Positions 33,874 through 41,594 of a stretch of 64,000 nt of DNA are shown piece by piece. The notes beneath the pieces are model-generated. The model worked only from the letters and a program-made list of their open reading frames with translations. It did no database searches and was not told where the DNA came from. How positions within the stretch are numbered: the first letter of the stretch is position 1; the number at the start of each line of letters is the position of its first letter. Source of the DNA: Prevotella jejuni (GTDB taxonomy: Bacteria > Bacteroidota > Bacteroidia > Bacteroidales > Bacteroidaceae). The stretch is taken from the NCBI RefSeq assembly GCF_900187995.1, contig NZ_FZNZ01000002.1, positions 1-64,000 of the forward strand, in the 5' to 3' direction. A program made the translations under genes and the position numbers.

Positions 33874-34006
33874 TATCTTTGCGAAGTCTTTCGGTAAAAA
33901 GCTACCTTCTTGTTAAGGTCCTTCAATGACTTTACCGATAGAAAGGGATATGAAAATCTGTCCCGTGCCGCAAGGCATCCGAGTATAGAAATAAAATAAC
34001 TTGATT
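33874..34006 (+). promoter_or_regulatory. -7 box and structured leader of the M23/LysM peptidase gene
   Basis: TATCTTTG (33874-33881) is followed by an untranslated leader of about 118 nt. CTTTC and GGTAAA near 33888-33900 can pair with TTTACC and GAAAG near 33933-33947. Downstream, GGGAT...TCCC and TGCC-GCAA-GGCA (a GNRA-type loop at about 33970-33981) can form further helices. It matches no riboswitch class that I recognise; ydaO was considered because of the cell-wall gene downstream, but its conserved blocks are absent. Confidence 0.45.
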
Positions 34007-35011
34007 ATGACTTTTAAGAAAATAGTTAGGACTTTCGCACTAACAACACTCTTAACTTTGACAGCAAACTCAGCAAACGCCCAAGACCTACTTGCCCGTC
34101 AGGCACCTATCGACCGCCGTGCAAAAGCATTAGACACAATGGTCATCAACCGTCTTCGCGAAGCTGAAGAGATTGAAGAACCATCATCAGAACTCTACAA
34201 CGATTGGAATAACAACTATGCACATCGTGGAGGTAACCTCCCTGATGTCTATAAGATAGACTTACGTGGCTTCCACATGCCTACTCCAAGTCGTGTTATC
34301 ACAAGTAACTTCGGCCGCCGCTGGGGTCGTCGCCACCAAGGATTAGATATCAAGGTATATATCGGTGATACTATTCGCGCAGCCTTTTCTGGTAAGGTTC
34401 GTGTAGTGAAATACGATGCTAACGGATATGGTAAGTATGTTGTTATACGCCATAATAATGGTCTTGAAACCATCTATGGTCACCTCTCTAAGCAAATCGT
34501 ATCTCCTAACCAGACTGTTCGTGCAGGCCAACCTATCGGCTTAGGTGGTAATACGGGTCGCTCAACAGGTTCTCACCTACACTTTGAGACACGCTTGGCT
34601 GGTGTTGCCTTAAATCCAGCACTCTTCTTTGACTTTGCTAATCAGGACGTAACAGGCGACTACTACGTATTCCATCGCAATACAGTGGCACAAGAGTCAG
34701 AACGTGCAACGGCTGCTCGTGGTACATCATCAAGCCTTGGCTATTCTCGTGAGAACATTCAAGGCAAAGGCGGTCAGAGCTATAGTTCACGTCAAGAGAG
34801 GACTTACAACACTGATTTCTCTAATCATACACCACGTACAGAGCCTACATCTGATAACGGAAAGATATTCTATCACAAGGTACTCAACGGTGAAACGTTA
34901 GAGACAATAGCCAAACAACATGGCATCAGTATCGAACAGTTGTGTCGTCAGAACCGCTTAGGCAGATTTACAAGAGTCTCGGAAGGACAACTACTATCGA
35001 TTACGAAGTAA
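34007..35011 (+). CDS. Secreted M23-family peptidase with C-terminal LysM domain
   Basis: The protein has 334 residues from ATG 34007 (a TTG six bases upstream is an alternative). Signal peptide 1-26 (ending ANA). The M23 domain has the zinc ligands of RHQGLDIK and SHLHFET (H-x-H), with the GGNTGRSTGSH loop between. A serine/threonine-rich linker leads to a LysM repeat in the last 45 residues (HKVLNGETLETIAKQHGIS). It would cut peptidoglycan cross-links or regulate amidases in the periplasm, held at the wall by LysM. All visible zinc ligands are present. Confidence 0.92.
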   Translation: MTFKKIVRTFALTTLLTLTANSANAQDLLARQAPIDRRAKALDTMVINRLREAEEIEEPSSELYNDWNNNYAHRGGNLPDVYKIDLRGFHMPTPSRVITSNFGRRWGRRHQGLDIKVYIGDTIRAAFSGKVRVVKYDANGYGKYVVIRHNNGLETIYGHLSKQIVSPNQTVRAGQPIGLGGNTGRSTGSHLHFETRLAGVALNPALFFDFANQDVTGDYYVFHRNTVAQESERATAARGTSSSLGYSRENIQGKGGQSYSSRQERTYNTDFSNHTPRTEPTSDNGKIFYHKVLNGETLETIAKQHGISIEQLCRQNRLGRFTRVSEGQLLSITK

Positions 35012-35030
35012 ACACTCCACACCTTATACA

Positions 35031-35075
35031 AACAGCTCCGATGGACATTGTCTATCGGAGCTGTTGCTGTTTATA
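35031..35075 (+). terminator. Terminator of the M23 peptidase gene
   Basis: AACAGCTCCGAT (35031-35042) pairs with ATCGGAGCTGTT (35054-35065), followed by GCTGTTTATAT. Confidence 0.85.
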
Positions 35076-35144
35076 TATCTTACTTACCGTTAACGCAAAA
35101 ACAGAAGTAAGAAAACATTCATCTCTTATAAGCTCAGTAAGAAG

Positions 35145-36362
35145 CTACTTACCGAACACTTGGTTCATTACATTAGCTGGTGGACGTTGGTTCTCAAGCT
35201 CGTTTTTCATAAAGTCCATGTAAGGCGCAACATGTTCGAAGAACTGATAATACCCTTTACAGAGGTAGTTAAGGCCCGTGTTGCCGTACTTATCACGTAT
35301 AAAACGGTTCTTAGGGCACTCTCCATGACATGCAAACTGATACTTACACTCCCTACACTGTTGCGGAAGTAACCTATACTTCATCTTTGAGAACTCCTTT
35401 TGTCGGTCGCTGTTCATCATCTCATAGATGGTTTTAGACGCCAAGTTCCCAAGTTTATGTTCTGGGTAAACGAAGTGATCACACGAGTAGACGTCACCAT
35501 TATACTCCATTACACCAGCATGACCACACTCTTTTGCCATCGTACAGATACCTGGTGCGACCCCAACCCAATTAGCCAGAGTGGCATCGAAGAGCTGTAT
35601 GTAATACTCGCCAACATCGTGATGTACCCACTCATCGAAGATGGTACAGAGGAAAGAACCCCATTGTTCGGCCGTTACAGAGAAGTCTGTTAGCTCGCCT
35701 CCTTCCTGCATTCCAGGGGCTAAGGTCAGCCCGTCTGTACGCTTAACAATACGCTCTACGATAGGTGTAAACTGTATATAACGACAGCCAATATCCTTGA
35801 AGAAGTGATAGAAGTCCAACGGATAGTCTGCATTAAAGTCATTGACAACAGCAAGCGCATTCCATTCTACACCGTACTTATTTAATAAGTCGATACCTTT
35901 CATCACTTGTCTAAAGGACGGTTTGCCCGTTGCTGTACGCCTATACTCGTCATGGAACTCCTGTGGACCATCTATTGACACCCCGACAAGGAAGTTGTTT
36001 TCCTTGAAGAAGCGGCACCACTCGTCGTTTAAGAGTATGCCATTCGTCTGAATACTATTGTCTATCTGACGCCCACGAGCGTAATATCGCTGCAGTTCTA
36101 AGGCTCGACGATAGAAAGAGATAGGCCGCATAAGAGTCTCACCACCATGCCATGTGAAGAGAACTTGCGGTGTTGTCTGTGCCTCGATGTATTCTTTAAT
36201 GAATTTCTCAAGCAATGCATCAGTTATCACATGGTTCTTATTATCGTCATATAGCTTACTCTTCTCCAAGTAATAACAGTACTTACACCGCAGGTTACAA
36301 AGCGAACCAGCAGGCTTAAGCATGATATACATGGGATGACTAAAGGGAACTATGGTATTCAT
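35145..36362 (-). CDS. Anaerobic sulfatase-maturating enzyme (radical SAM, SPASM)
   Basis: The 405-residue product has the radical-SAM motif CNLRCKYC (C22, C26, C29), then the anSME pattern TWHGGETLMRP, SIQTNGILL and VGVSIDGPQEFHDEYR, and a C-terminal SPASM region rich in cysteines (CTMAKECGHAG, CDHFVYPEHKLGN, CRECKYQFACHGECPKNR) for two auxiliary iron-sulfur clusters. It converts the active-site Ser or Cys of sulfatases to formylglycine without oxygen. Two Ser-type sulfatases lie 12 kb away (48608-51859) and are natural clients. Own promoter upstream; the leader is only about 15 nt. Confidence 0.93.
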   Translation of the reverse strand: MNTIVPFSHPMYIMLKPAGSLCNLRCKYCYYLEKSKLYDDNKNHVITDALLEKFIKEYIEAQTTPQVLFTWHGGETLMRPISFYRRALELQRYYARGRQIDNSIQTNGILLNDEWCRFFKENNFLVGVSIDGPQEFHDEYRRTATGKPSFRQVMKGIDLLNKYGVEWNALAVVNDFNADYPLDFYHFFKDIGCRYIQFTPIVERIVKRTDGLTLAPGMQEGGELTDFSVTAEQWGSFLCTIFDEWVHHDVGEYYIQLFDATLANWVGVAPGICTMAKECGHAGVMEYNGDVYSCDHFVYPEHKLGNLASKTIYEMMNSDRQKEFSKMKYRLLPQQCRECKYQFACHGECPKNRFIRDKYGNTGLNYLCKGYYQFFEHVAPYMDFMKNELENQRPPANVMNQVFGK

Positions 36363-36382
36363 AATAATCTTGTTTCGGGCAA

Positions 36383-36413
36383 CAAAGGTAGCTAATTATT
36401 TACTAATGACAAA
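36383..36413 (-). promoter_or_regulatory. Promoter of the anSME gene
   Basis: On the minus strand, TTTG (36410-36413), a 19-bp spacer and TACCTTTG (36383-36390); the ATG is about 20 bp further. Confidence 0.75.
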
Positions 36414-36534
36414 ACATTACAGATGACAGATGAGGTTCTTTTCAGTCTATTCGAGCCTAAACTCCTTTCTAACAACAAGTGATCTCAACCCTATCCTACC
36501 ATAGATTACAGTCGATAGAAGGCTCTACTCTACC

Positions 36535-36600
36535 TGTCCGGAGCGTCCGGACAAAGTGTCCGAGGCCTCCGGACAAGGTGTCCAAAGCCTCCGACCAACT
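36535..36600. repeat. GC-rich 22-bp-period dyad array (TGTCCGGA type)
   Basis: Three units start exactly at 36535, 36557 and 36579. The first is a near-perfect dyad, TGTCCGGA-GCG-TCCGGACA; the second keeps TGTCCG...CCGGACA around GAGGCCTC; the third is degenerate. Composition is strikingly GC-rich against AT-rich surroundings. Confidence 0.75.
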
Positions 36601-36702
36601 GCTAAGGAGGGTAAAGAAGAGTTGTGAAGGACGCTATTATAAGTCGAGAACATCATGATTAGCATGCGCAAAGGGCTGTTAATCATACCGTATAGACATA
36701 AA

Positions 36703-36757
36703 AAAACGTGTTACAAGACTATCCATAATATATGGTTTTAGCCTTGGAACACGTTTT
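36703..36757 (-). terminator. Terminator of the small secreted-protein gene
   Basis: AAAACGTGTT (36703-36712) pairs with AACACGTTTT (36748-36757), with an internal CCATAATATATGG hairpin. On the minus strand a run of six T residues follows. Confidence 0.75.
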
Positions 36758-36776
36758 ATAAAGTATGAAACGACAA

Positions 36777-37220
36777 CTACTTGGTCGTTGTTGAGTCTGG
36801 CTTAAAGGAGTCTGAGATGTCTTTACCAAGCTTCTTAAAGAACTTCTTACCGCCATTGCCAATCCTACGAGTTACTTCTCCTACTGACTTAGCTTCCCGT
36901 TTAAAGACCTTACCCACGCCACGTGAGAGCGTCTTAAAGCCCTCTTTCACCTCTGTTTCACCGCCCTCATTATTATTAGACTGCGGTGCATAGTTATCGT
37001 TCTTACTATTCACTTTACCCTCATTTGCCGTCTTGGGCTTCGAAGCAGTAGCCGTAGTACTTGGCTTACTACTATGATTAGCCTGCTTATTAGCAGCCTG
37101 CTTCGCTGCTCTCACCAACCTTGGAGAGGCTCCAGCAATACCACTATACTCTGTCTGGGCCGTTGCCGAGAGGCATAAAAACAACAGAGCAACTAACATC
37201 TTAATCCTAATTCTTTTCAT
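36777..37220 (-). CDS. Small secreted basic protein, unknown
   Basis: The 147-residue product has a signal peptide (1-21, ending SATAQ). A long low-complexity stretch rich in S, T, N, K and A (about 45-95) leads to a basic C-terminal part (about 95-140; VGKVFKREAKSVGEVTRRIG, KKFFKKLGKDI). I recognise no family. The lack of a lipobox and the charge pattern suggest a periplasmic or surface-associated protein, perhaps binding nucleic acid or anionic envelope polymers; this is speculation. It has its own terminator. Confidence 0.65.
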   Translation of the reverse strand: MKRIRIKMLVALLFLCLSATAQTEYSGIAGASPRLVRAAKQAANKQANHSSKPSTTATASKPKTANEGKVNSKNDNYAPQSNNNEGGETEVKEGFKTLSRGVGKVFKREAKSVGEVTRRIGNGGKKFFKKLGKDISDSFKPDSTTTK

Positions 37221-37380
37221 AATCGTAAGTTTTAGTCGTTGAGAGGGACGCTCAAAGTCCTTCTTTGGCTTATCCTCTCAATAAATACAATCTGTGTATA
37301 AAACGAAGGAACAGCATGGAAATTGTAGCCCTTAACAATCAATAGGACGTATTAAGGGCCTTTAAGCCACCCTGTTTATC

Positions 37381-38160
37381 CTATTTTATGACACTTCGCA
37401 CTACAAACCAAGCATGTAGGAAAAGCGTCTGTATCAAGCCATAGTGCTTACACATCACATGAAAACGCTCTCGAAGCGACTCTTTATGATGAAGAGTTGT
37501 CTGCCCTTCCTGCACATAATCGGCCACTACAGCATGTATATTGCGCAAGAGGAGATGCTGACGTTCGCCCTCCTTCATGACCCGGATGCACCAATCAACG
37601 TCTGCTGAATAACGATAACTGGTATCGAAGAGCAACGAGCGAGCTATATCCAAACGAGCATAAAACGCCTGATGGCAAACCAACATACCATAACGGAACG
37701 AACGCCACGTAAGCCTCTCGGACGGACTAAGCCTACGATGACAAAGGAAATTACCCTTCTCATCAATGATGTCAGTATCACCATAAAGGACAGCGGGATG
37801 CTCCTCTCCATCACCAACAACCGCAGCAAGGACCACTTTGTCTAATGTGTCAGCCTTTGGGAAACGGTCGCCAGCATTGAGAAAGACAATATAATCGCCT
37901 GTTGCCTGCTGTAGTCCCTTGTTCATAGCGTCGTAGAGTCCATCGTCAGGTTCGCTTTGTATGCGTACTATATGCTCATTCTCAGCCTCATCAGAACGCT
38001 GCTGATAAGCCTTAGCAATGGCAACAGTGTCGTCTGTTGACGCCCCATCAATGATGATATGTTCCACATGTGGATAGTTCTGCATGAGCACGCTGTCAAG
38101 TGTCGGTGCCAGAACAGAGGCCGCATTATAGGTTATTGTGACTATAGAAAATGTGATCAT
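37381..38160 (-). CDS. Family 2 glycosyltransferase
   Basis: This 259-residue protein is of the GT-A fold: SIVTITYNAASVLAPTLDSVLMQ at the N-terminus, IIDGASTDDT, the substrate segment DDGLYDAMNKGLQQATGDYIVFLNAGD (a DxD-like site) and SADVDWCIRVMKEG. It would add a sugar to a cell-surface glycan or lipid carrier; donor and acceptor are unknown. Its start overlaps the stop of the upstream glycosyltransferase by 4 bp. No transmembrane domain except a possible hydrophobic C-terminus. Confidence 0.92.
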   Translation of the reverse strand: MITFSIVTITYNAASVLAPTLDSVLMQNYPHVEHIIIDGASTDDTVAIAKAYQQRSDEAENEHIVRIQSEPDDGLYDAMNKGLQQATGDYIVFLNAGDRFPKADTLDKVVLAAVVGDGEEHPAVLYGDTDIIDEKGNFLCHRRLSPSERLTWRSFRYGMLVCHQAFYARLDIARSLLFDTSYRYSADVDWCIRVMKEGERQHLLLRNIHAVVADYVQEGQTTLHHKESLRERFHVMCKHYGLIQTLFLHAWFVVRSVIK

Positions 38161-39431
38161 AATCGGAAATTCTTATAGGCAAGCGCCTCATTATATACTT
38201 CAAGATATCGCATAGCTACACTTCTCTGCGAATAACAACGCAGAACTTTCCCCACTGAAGCCTCTGAAAGAGCTGCATAATCGGCTTCATCAAGTATCCA
38301 ACGGATACCCCTTGCGAGGTCGTCTGCACTGCGTTCTGCAGCGACATAACCATTTACACGATGGTCTATCATCTCTGGTATGCCTCCAACCTTAAACCCT
38401 ATCGAAGGTACACCACATGCCATTGCCTCCATAATAGTATTAGGAAGGTTCTCTGACAAGGATGGTAAGACAAACACATCACAGGCATTATAGACATCAA
38501 CTATCTGTTGGGTGTCATTGACATAACCCAACTCACAGACCTCGAAGTCGAACTCTTCTCTTAAATCCTCTGCATGTCCTCCGAGTATAGCCACGGCAGT
38601 GTTGTCCACCATCTCTGGGTATTTCGTAGCCAATTGATGGCATGCTTCGACAAGATAAGAGATACCCTTATTCACATTCGTTACTCGTTGTGAAGCGAAA
38701 AGGATAATCTTTTTATTCAAAGGGAGCCCTGTCTTGATACGAGCCTGCTTGCTATCGGCAGGATGGAAAACGTGTGTATCAATGGGATTAGGGATAGAAC
38801 GCACCTGTTGACCAGCGAGGATAGCACTCTTGCGTGCCTCTTTCTCAAGCCACTTGCTACATGTAACAAACATGACGTTACGTCCTTCAAGCATCTTCTT
38901 CTTACGTTCTAAGACCCGATGAGATAGGTCGTTTGTAGAGCCACCATTGGGTAACAAGCGACAATTACCACATGCTGACTGATAACGAAGACAGTTTAAT
39001 GTAATATGACAAATGCCTGTGGCGGGCCAAATATCATGCATTGTCCACACGACAGGCTTCCCACTATCAAGAATCTTACGGATACCTTTCAGCGAGAGCA
39101 TGCCCTGATTAATCCAAGACAAGTGTATGATGTCAGCCTCCTTGAACTCACGCAGCTTCGTAATGTCCGTTCCGGTGTTTGCTAAGTCTATCTCAAAGAG
39201 TTGGTTCCGAGAGAAGTTAAGGTTCCAATATACGCAGAAACGCTCCCATAACAAGTTCCATTGGTTATGCCATTCATGCCCAAGACTGACCACAGTGATG
39301 TCATCTGTCAGTTTATCTCGTACTAACATCTTTGCCTTAACTCCGTTGTTATTCAGAGCATCTTTGAGTCGGTTGGCTGCAACAGCAGCCCCACCCGTTT
39401 TCTCACTGGTATTTACAATCAGAATTCTCAT
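38157..39431 (-). CDS. Family 4 glycosyltransferase
   Basis: The protein has 424 residues from MRILIVNTSEKTGGAAVAA (start 39431; the ORF extends to 39479, but that start lies upstream of the promoter -7 box). GT-B fold: the N-terminal acceptor domain contains TMHDIWPATGICH and a cysteine cluster (CHITLNCLRYQSACGNC). The C-terminal donor domain has FVLPSLSENLPNTIMEAMACGVPSIGF with the E-x7-E motif. It probably acts with the GT2 enzyme on a polysaccharide or O-antigen-like glycan. Confidence 0.9.
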   Translation of the reverse strand: MRILIVNTSEKTGGAAVAANRLKDALNNNGVKAKMLVRDKLTDDITVVSLGHEWHNQWNLLWERFCVYWNLNFSRNQLFEIDLANTGTDITKLREFKEADIIHLSWINQGMLSLKGIRKILDSGKPVVWTMHDIWPATGICHITLNCLRYQSACGNCRLLPNGGSTNDLSHRVLERKKKMLEGRNVMFVTCSKWLEKEARKSAILAGQQVRSIPNPIDTHVFHPADSKQARIKTGLPLNKKIILFASQRVTNVNKGISYLVEACHQLATKYPEMVDNTAVAILGGHAEDLREEFDFEVCELGYVNDTQQIVDVYNACDVFVLPSLSENLPNTIMEAMACGVPSIGFKVGGIPEMIDHRVNGYVAAERSADDLARGIRWILDEADYAALSEASVGKVLRCYSQRSVAMRYLEVYNEALAYKNFRL

Positions 39432-39448
39432 TAACTTTTCCTTTGCAG

Positions 39449-39479
39449 CAAAGTTACAAGAAAACCAAGAAAAAGCCAA
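39449..39479 (-). promoter_or_regulatory. Promoter of the glycosyltransferase operon
   Basis: On the minus strand, TTG (39477-39479), a 20-bp spacer and TAACTTTG (39449-39456), just ahead of the ATG at 39431. Confidence 0.7.
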
Positions 39480-39519
39480 GAAAAGTAGCTAAATATTGAT
39501 TGTTTGCGCACACAAAGAG

Positions 39520-39533
39520 TTGACATGAATCAA
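39520..39533. promoter_or_regulatory. CRP/FNR-like box upstream of the candidate small RNA
   Basis: TTGACATGAATCAA has perfect TTGA...TCAA arms and is the best dyad of the four such boxes. Its centre is 71 bp upstream of the small-RNA -7 centre and about 74 bp from that of the divergent glycosyltransferase promoter. Confidence 0.5.
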
Positions 39534-39570
39534 GAAAAGGTCGTTTTTAATATAAAAGACCATCGAACAG

Positions 39571-39601
39571 TTGCACAAGAGACGAAAACCTTCTACCTTT
39601 G
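39571..39601 (+). promoter_or_regulatory. Promoter of the candidate small RNA
   Basis: TTG (39571-39573), 20 bp, then TACCTTTG (39594-39601), a near-ideal Bacteroidetes housekeeping promoter. Start of transcription is expected near 39607. Confidence 0.8.
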
Positions 39602-39606
39602 CATCG

Positions 39607-39795
39607 TCAAAAGGTTAATAGATTGTTTAGGTTAGTAGTAATAGATTTAGGTTTTTAGTTATTTTATTAAGGTAAAAGTTTAACGATTAATCTGGATGAC
39701 AAAGGCAACCGTGAGGTTCCCTTTCATTGAGAAAAGATTTCTTAGTTAAACATACTGATAGCGCCGAAGCTCGTTGAGAGTCTCGGCGTTTTTTT
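39607..39795 (+). ncRNA. Candidate independently transcribed small RNA (about 190 nt)
   Basis: A strong promoter ends at 39601 and a strong intrinsic terminator ends at 39795, with no credible ORF between. A hairpin at 39701-39724 pairs AAAGG-C-AACC with GGTT-C-CCTTT around a GTGA (GNRA) tetraloop, and outer segments (AATCT/AGATT, ATG/CAT) extend it. The 5' part is AT-rich and largely unpaired. It could be a trans-acting regulatory RNA or a known Bacteroidales RNA family that I cannot name with certainty. The ends do not pair, which argues against 6S RNA. A CRP/FNR-like box lies upstream. Confidence 0.65.
39762..39795 (+). terminator. Intrinsic terminator of the candidate small RNA
   Basis: CGCCGA (39762-39767) pairs with TCGGCG (39783-39788), with an inner CTC/GAG, followed by seven T residues. 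Confidence 0.9.
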
Positions 39796-40124
39796 GTATA
39801 GTTACACCTTATTATGCTACTTTGAGAAGCTACCTTTCACCCTTGACCATTGTTATAAGGCCGTTAGGCACTGAACTTTACCAACTTAGCTTGCGTCTGT
39901 CAGTACAGAGCTTATGCCTTAAAGACTTTAAAAGATAAGTATTCAAAGGTCTAAGCTCTACCCCTTTAAGCACCAAGAACAAAAGAGAGAAGAGCCGACA
40001 CTCGCAATGAGTATCGGCTCTTCTACGTTAGTATGTTATGAAAAATTTGAGAGAATTGAGACTTCTCAGCCTCGAGTTGTTTTACTTAAAATGATTATTT
40101 ATATAGAGAAAGCATAGAAATTGT
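39796..40124. other. Intergenic region with a strong hairpin
   Basis: No ORF is credible. AGAAGAGCCGA (39988-39998) pairs perfectly with TCGGCTCTTCT (40014-40024), with inner ACTC/GAGT, a likely transcription end for the leftward sigma/anti-sigma operon, although the T-tract is poor (CTCTTTTGTTC on the minus strand). Confidence 0.55.
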
Positions 40125-40604
40125 CTACTTTGTAATCGTTGACACAGGGGGCTGTATCTTGTGTTGAAGGGTGTCACTCAGCACTGAGTCGGCCTTAGCA
40201 ACTGATGGTCCTTCCTGCGGTTTATCGATAGACGCACCACTTGTCTTTACCTGATGAGCATCCTCATCAGACACAGCAACCTGCATCGCATTGCCTAACG
40301 TGAGGAAGATAGCTACCACAGCAGCAGCCTTGAAGAGTGGCATAAGCCGATGACGCATGGTTATCACGCGTGCTCTTACTGGTTCGTCCTCCTGTATTTG
40401 TCTAAGGACTCTTTGGTCAAAGTCATCGCCCAAGACCTCTATCTCCTTCTCGCTCTGCTCATAAACGAACAGGTCACGATAAGGTAGCAGCGTCGCTGGG
40501 ATGTCCTCCTGTGAGAAGAACATACGCAAGATTTCCTCCTCTTGGAGCGAAGTCTCACATTTCCAGTAGCGTTCTAATAGTTGTTCGATGTACTTATAAT
40601 CCAT
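40125..40604 (-). CDS. Probable anti-sigma factor / membrane partner of the ECF sigma factor
   Basis: The 159-residue product has an acidic N-terminus of about 85 residues (MDYKYIEQLLERYWKCETSLQEEEILRMFF), one membrane segment at about 89-108 (LFKAAAVVAIFLTLGNAMQVA) and a periplasmic tail of about 50 residues. I recall similar Bacteroides proteins often carrying the doubtful label pyruvate-ferredoxin oxidoreductase; nothing here supports that activity. It overlaps the sigma gene by 11 bp, so an anti-sigma or regulator role is inferred from topology and coupling. Confidence 0.7.
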   Translation of the reverse strand: MDYKYIEQLLERYWKCETSLQEEEILRMFFSQEDIPATLLPYRDLFVYEQSEKEIEVLGDDFDQRVLRQIQEDEPVRARVITMRHRLMPLFKAAAVVAIFLTLGNAMQVAVSDEDAHQVKTSGASIDKPQEGPSVAKADSVLSDTLQHKIQPPVSTITK

Positions 40605-41106
40605 AATTATCTAATTTCAAATACCTTTGTTTGACCGTCTGGCGTGCTCTGAAGATGTTAATCTTTACTTGTTCTTCAGTAATCTCGAGTATTTCAGCAA
40701 TCTCTTTGTACGTCTTTCCTTCAAAATCTCTTAGCTGTATGCAGCTTCGTTGCTTCTCTGGAAGGCCGTCAACAATCTGCTTTACAAGATTAATCTTGTC
40801 CTCTGCGATCATACGGTCTTGTGGATTAGATGAGGAAAGAGGCTCCGCTACCTTCACATCTTCTAAGGAATCATTCGTATTCTCCTTCTTCTTGATGCGG
40901 TCGAGCGACAGATTCCGACATACAGTGAGGCTGAATGCTTCGATGGACTCGATGTTCTCCCACTCAAATCGGCGGTTCCAAACCTTTATCAGTGTGTCCT
41001 GAACGATGTCCTCAGCCTCAGCTCTGTTGAGCGTGATACGGAGTGCAAGTCGAAAAAGCTCGTTCTTCAACGGCAACACATCGTTACGGAAACTGACTTT
41101 CTTCAT
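40594..41106 (-). CDS. ECF-type RNA polymerase sigma factor
   Basis: The 170-residue product has region 2 at about 12-80 (LALRITLNRAEAEDIVQDTLIKVWNRR; AFSLTVCRNLSLDRIKKK) and region 4 at about 108-160 (LPEKQRSCIQLRDFEGKTYKEIAEILEITEEQVKINIFRARQ). It is clearly of a different ECF subgroup from the one at 582. The anti-sigma-like gene follows with an 11-bp overlap, but no receptor gene is attached, so the input is not a TonB transducer encoded here. Confidence 0.93.
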   Translation of the reverse strand: MKKVSFRNDVLPLKNELFRLALRITLNRAEAEDIVQDTLIKVWNRRFEWENIESIEAFSLTVCRNLSLDRIKKKENTNDSLEDVKVAEPLSSSNPQDRMIAEDKINLVKQIVDGLPEKQRSCIQLRDFEGKTYKEIAEILEITEEQVKINIFRARQTVKQRYLKLDNYGL

Positions 41107-41267
41107 CTTCTCTCTGCTTAAATGACGTTTAACTATGGGGGAAAGTTACATGCTTGGGGGCAAAAATGCCGTTATTTAACTTTCATTAAGATGCTAACTA
41201 TTATCATTACGCTGCTTTATACAGCTATTGAACTTGATTTTTACTCTGTAAGAAGTTCCTCAACTCT

Positions 41268-41358
41268 GAATTATCTTCACGAGGAGAAATATTTTTTTTC
41301 ATGATAAAAAATATTTTTCTTCATGACAATAAATATTTTTTTTCATGAAAAGAAATTC
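41268..41358. repeat. TTCATGAA-family 22-bp array, copy 3 (four units)
   Basis: It begins GAATTATCTTCACGAG, has cores TTCACGAG, TTCATGAT, TTCATGAC and TTCATGAA at 22-bp steps, and ends TTCATGAAAAGAAATTC, one base longer than copies 1 and 2. The AAATATTT link is conserved. Confidence 0.85.
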
Positions 41359-41542
41359 GCAAGGGGAGGCTTTCTATATCAATAGAAGAAGTTTTACTAT
41401 ATAATAGAACTACTTAATGATTAATAAAAACAACCTCTTTTATAATCTCTCTATCCGTGACTTGGGGATGTATTAGGCGTATTCTCAACCGCTTCTCATG
41501 TGACCTTAGTCCGCAGCACACATCTTACACCCCGTCAAAGAA

Positions 41543-41588
41543 ATTCCCCTTCTCTATCAACAGTTTACTATTGACACAGAAGGGGAAT
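41543..41588 (-). terminator. Terminator of the topA-aroK-speA unit
   Basis: ATTCCCCTTCT (41543-41553) pairs with AGAAGGGGAAT (41578-41588). On the minus strand TTTCTTTG follows. It directly follows the speA stop. Confidence 0.8.
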
Positions 41589-41594
41589 AAGTTT

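Larger units (their letters stand above)
36414..36776. other. Intergenic region between the anSME gene and the small secreted-protein gene
   Basis: It holds the GC-rich 22-bp array at 36535-36600 and a terminator at 36703-36757. Nothing else is recognisable. Confidence 0.5.
41107..41594. other. Intergenic region between speA and the sigma-factor gene
   Basis: It contains the TTCATGAA array (41268-41358) and the speA terminator (41543-41588). I see no ORF and no clear promoter for the sigma gene. Confidence 0.5.

Noticed and set aside
33882..34006. ydaO (c-di-AMP) riboswitch ahead of the M23/LysM gene
   Set aside because: The gene context fits, but the conserved ydaO sequence blocks are not present and the leader is too short.
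39607..39795. 6S RNA
   Set aside because: Length is right, but the 5' and 3' ends do not pair and no long central-bubble hairpin is visible.
40125..40604. Pyruvate-ferredoxin oxidoreductase (a label I recall on similar proteins)
   Set aside because: Only 159 residues with one membrane segment and no iron-sulfur or TPP motif.
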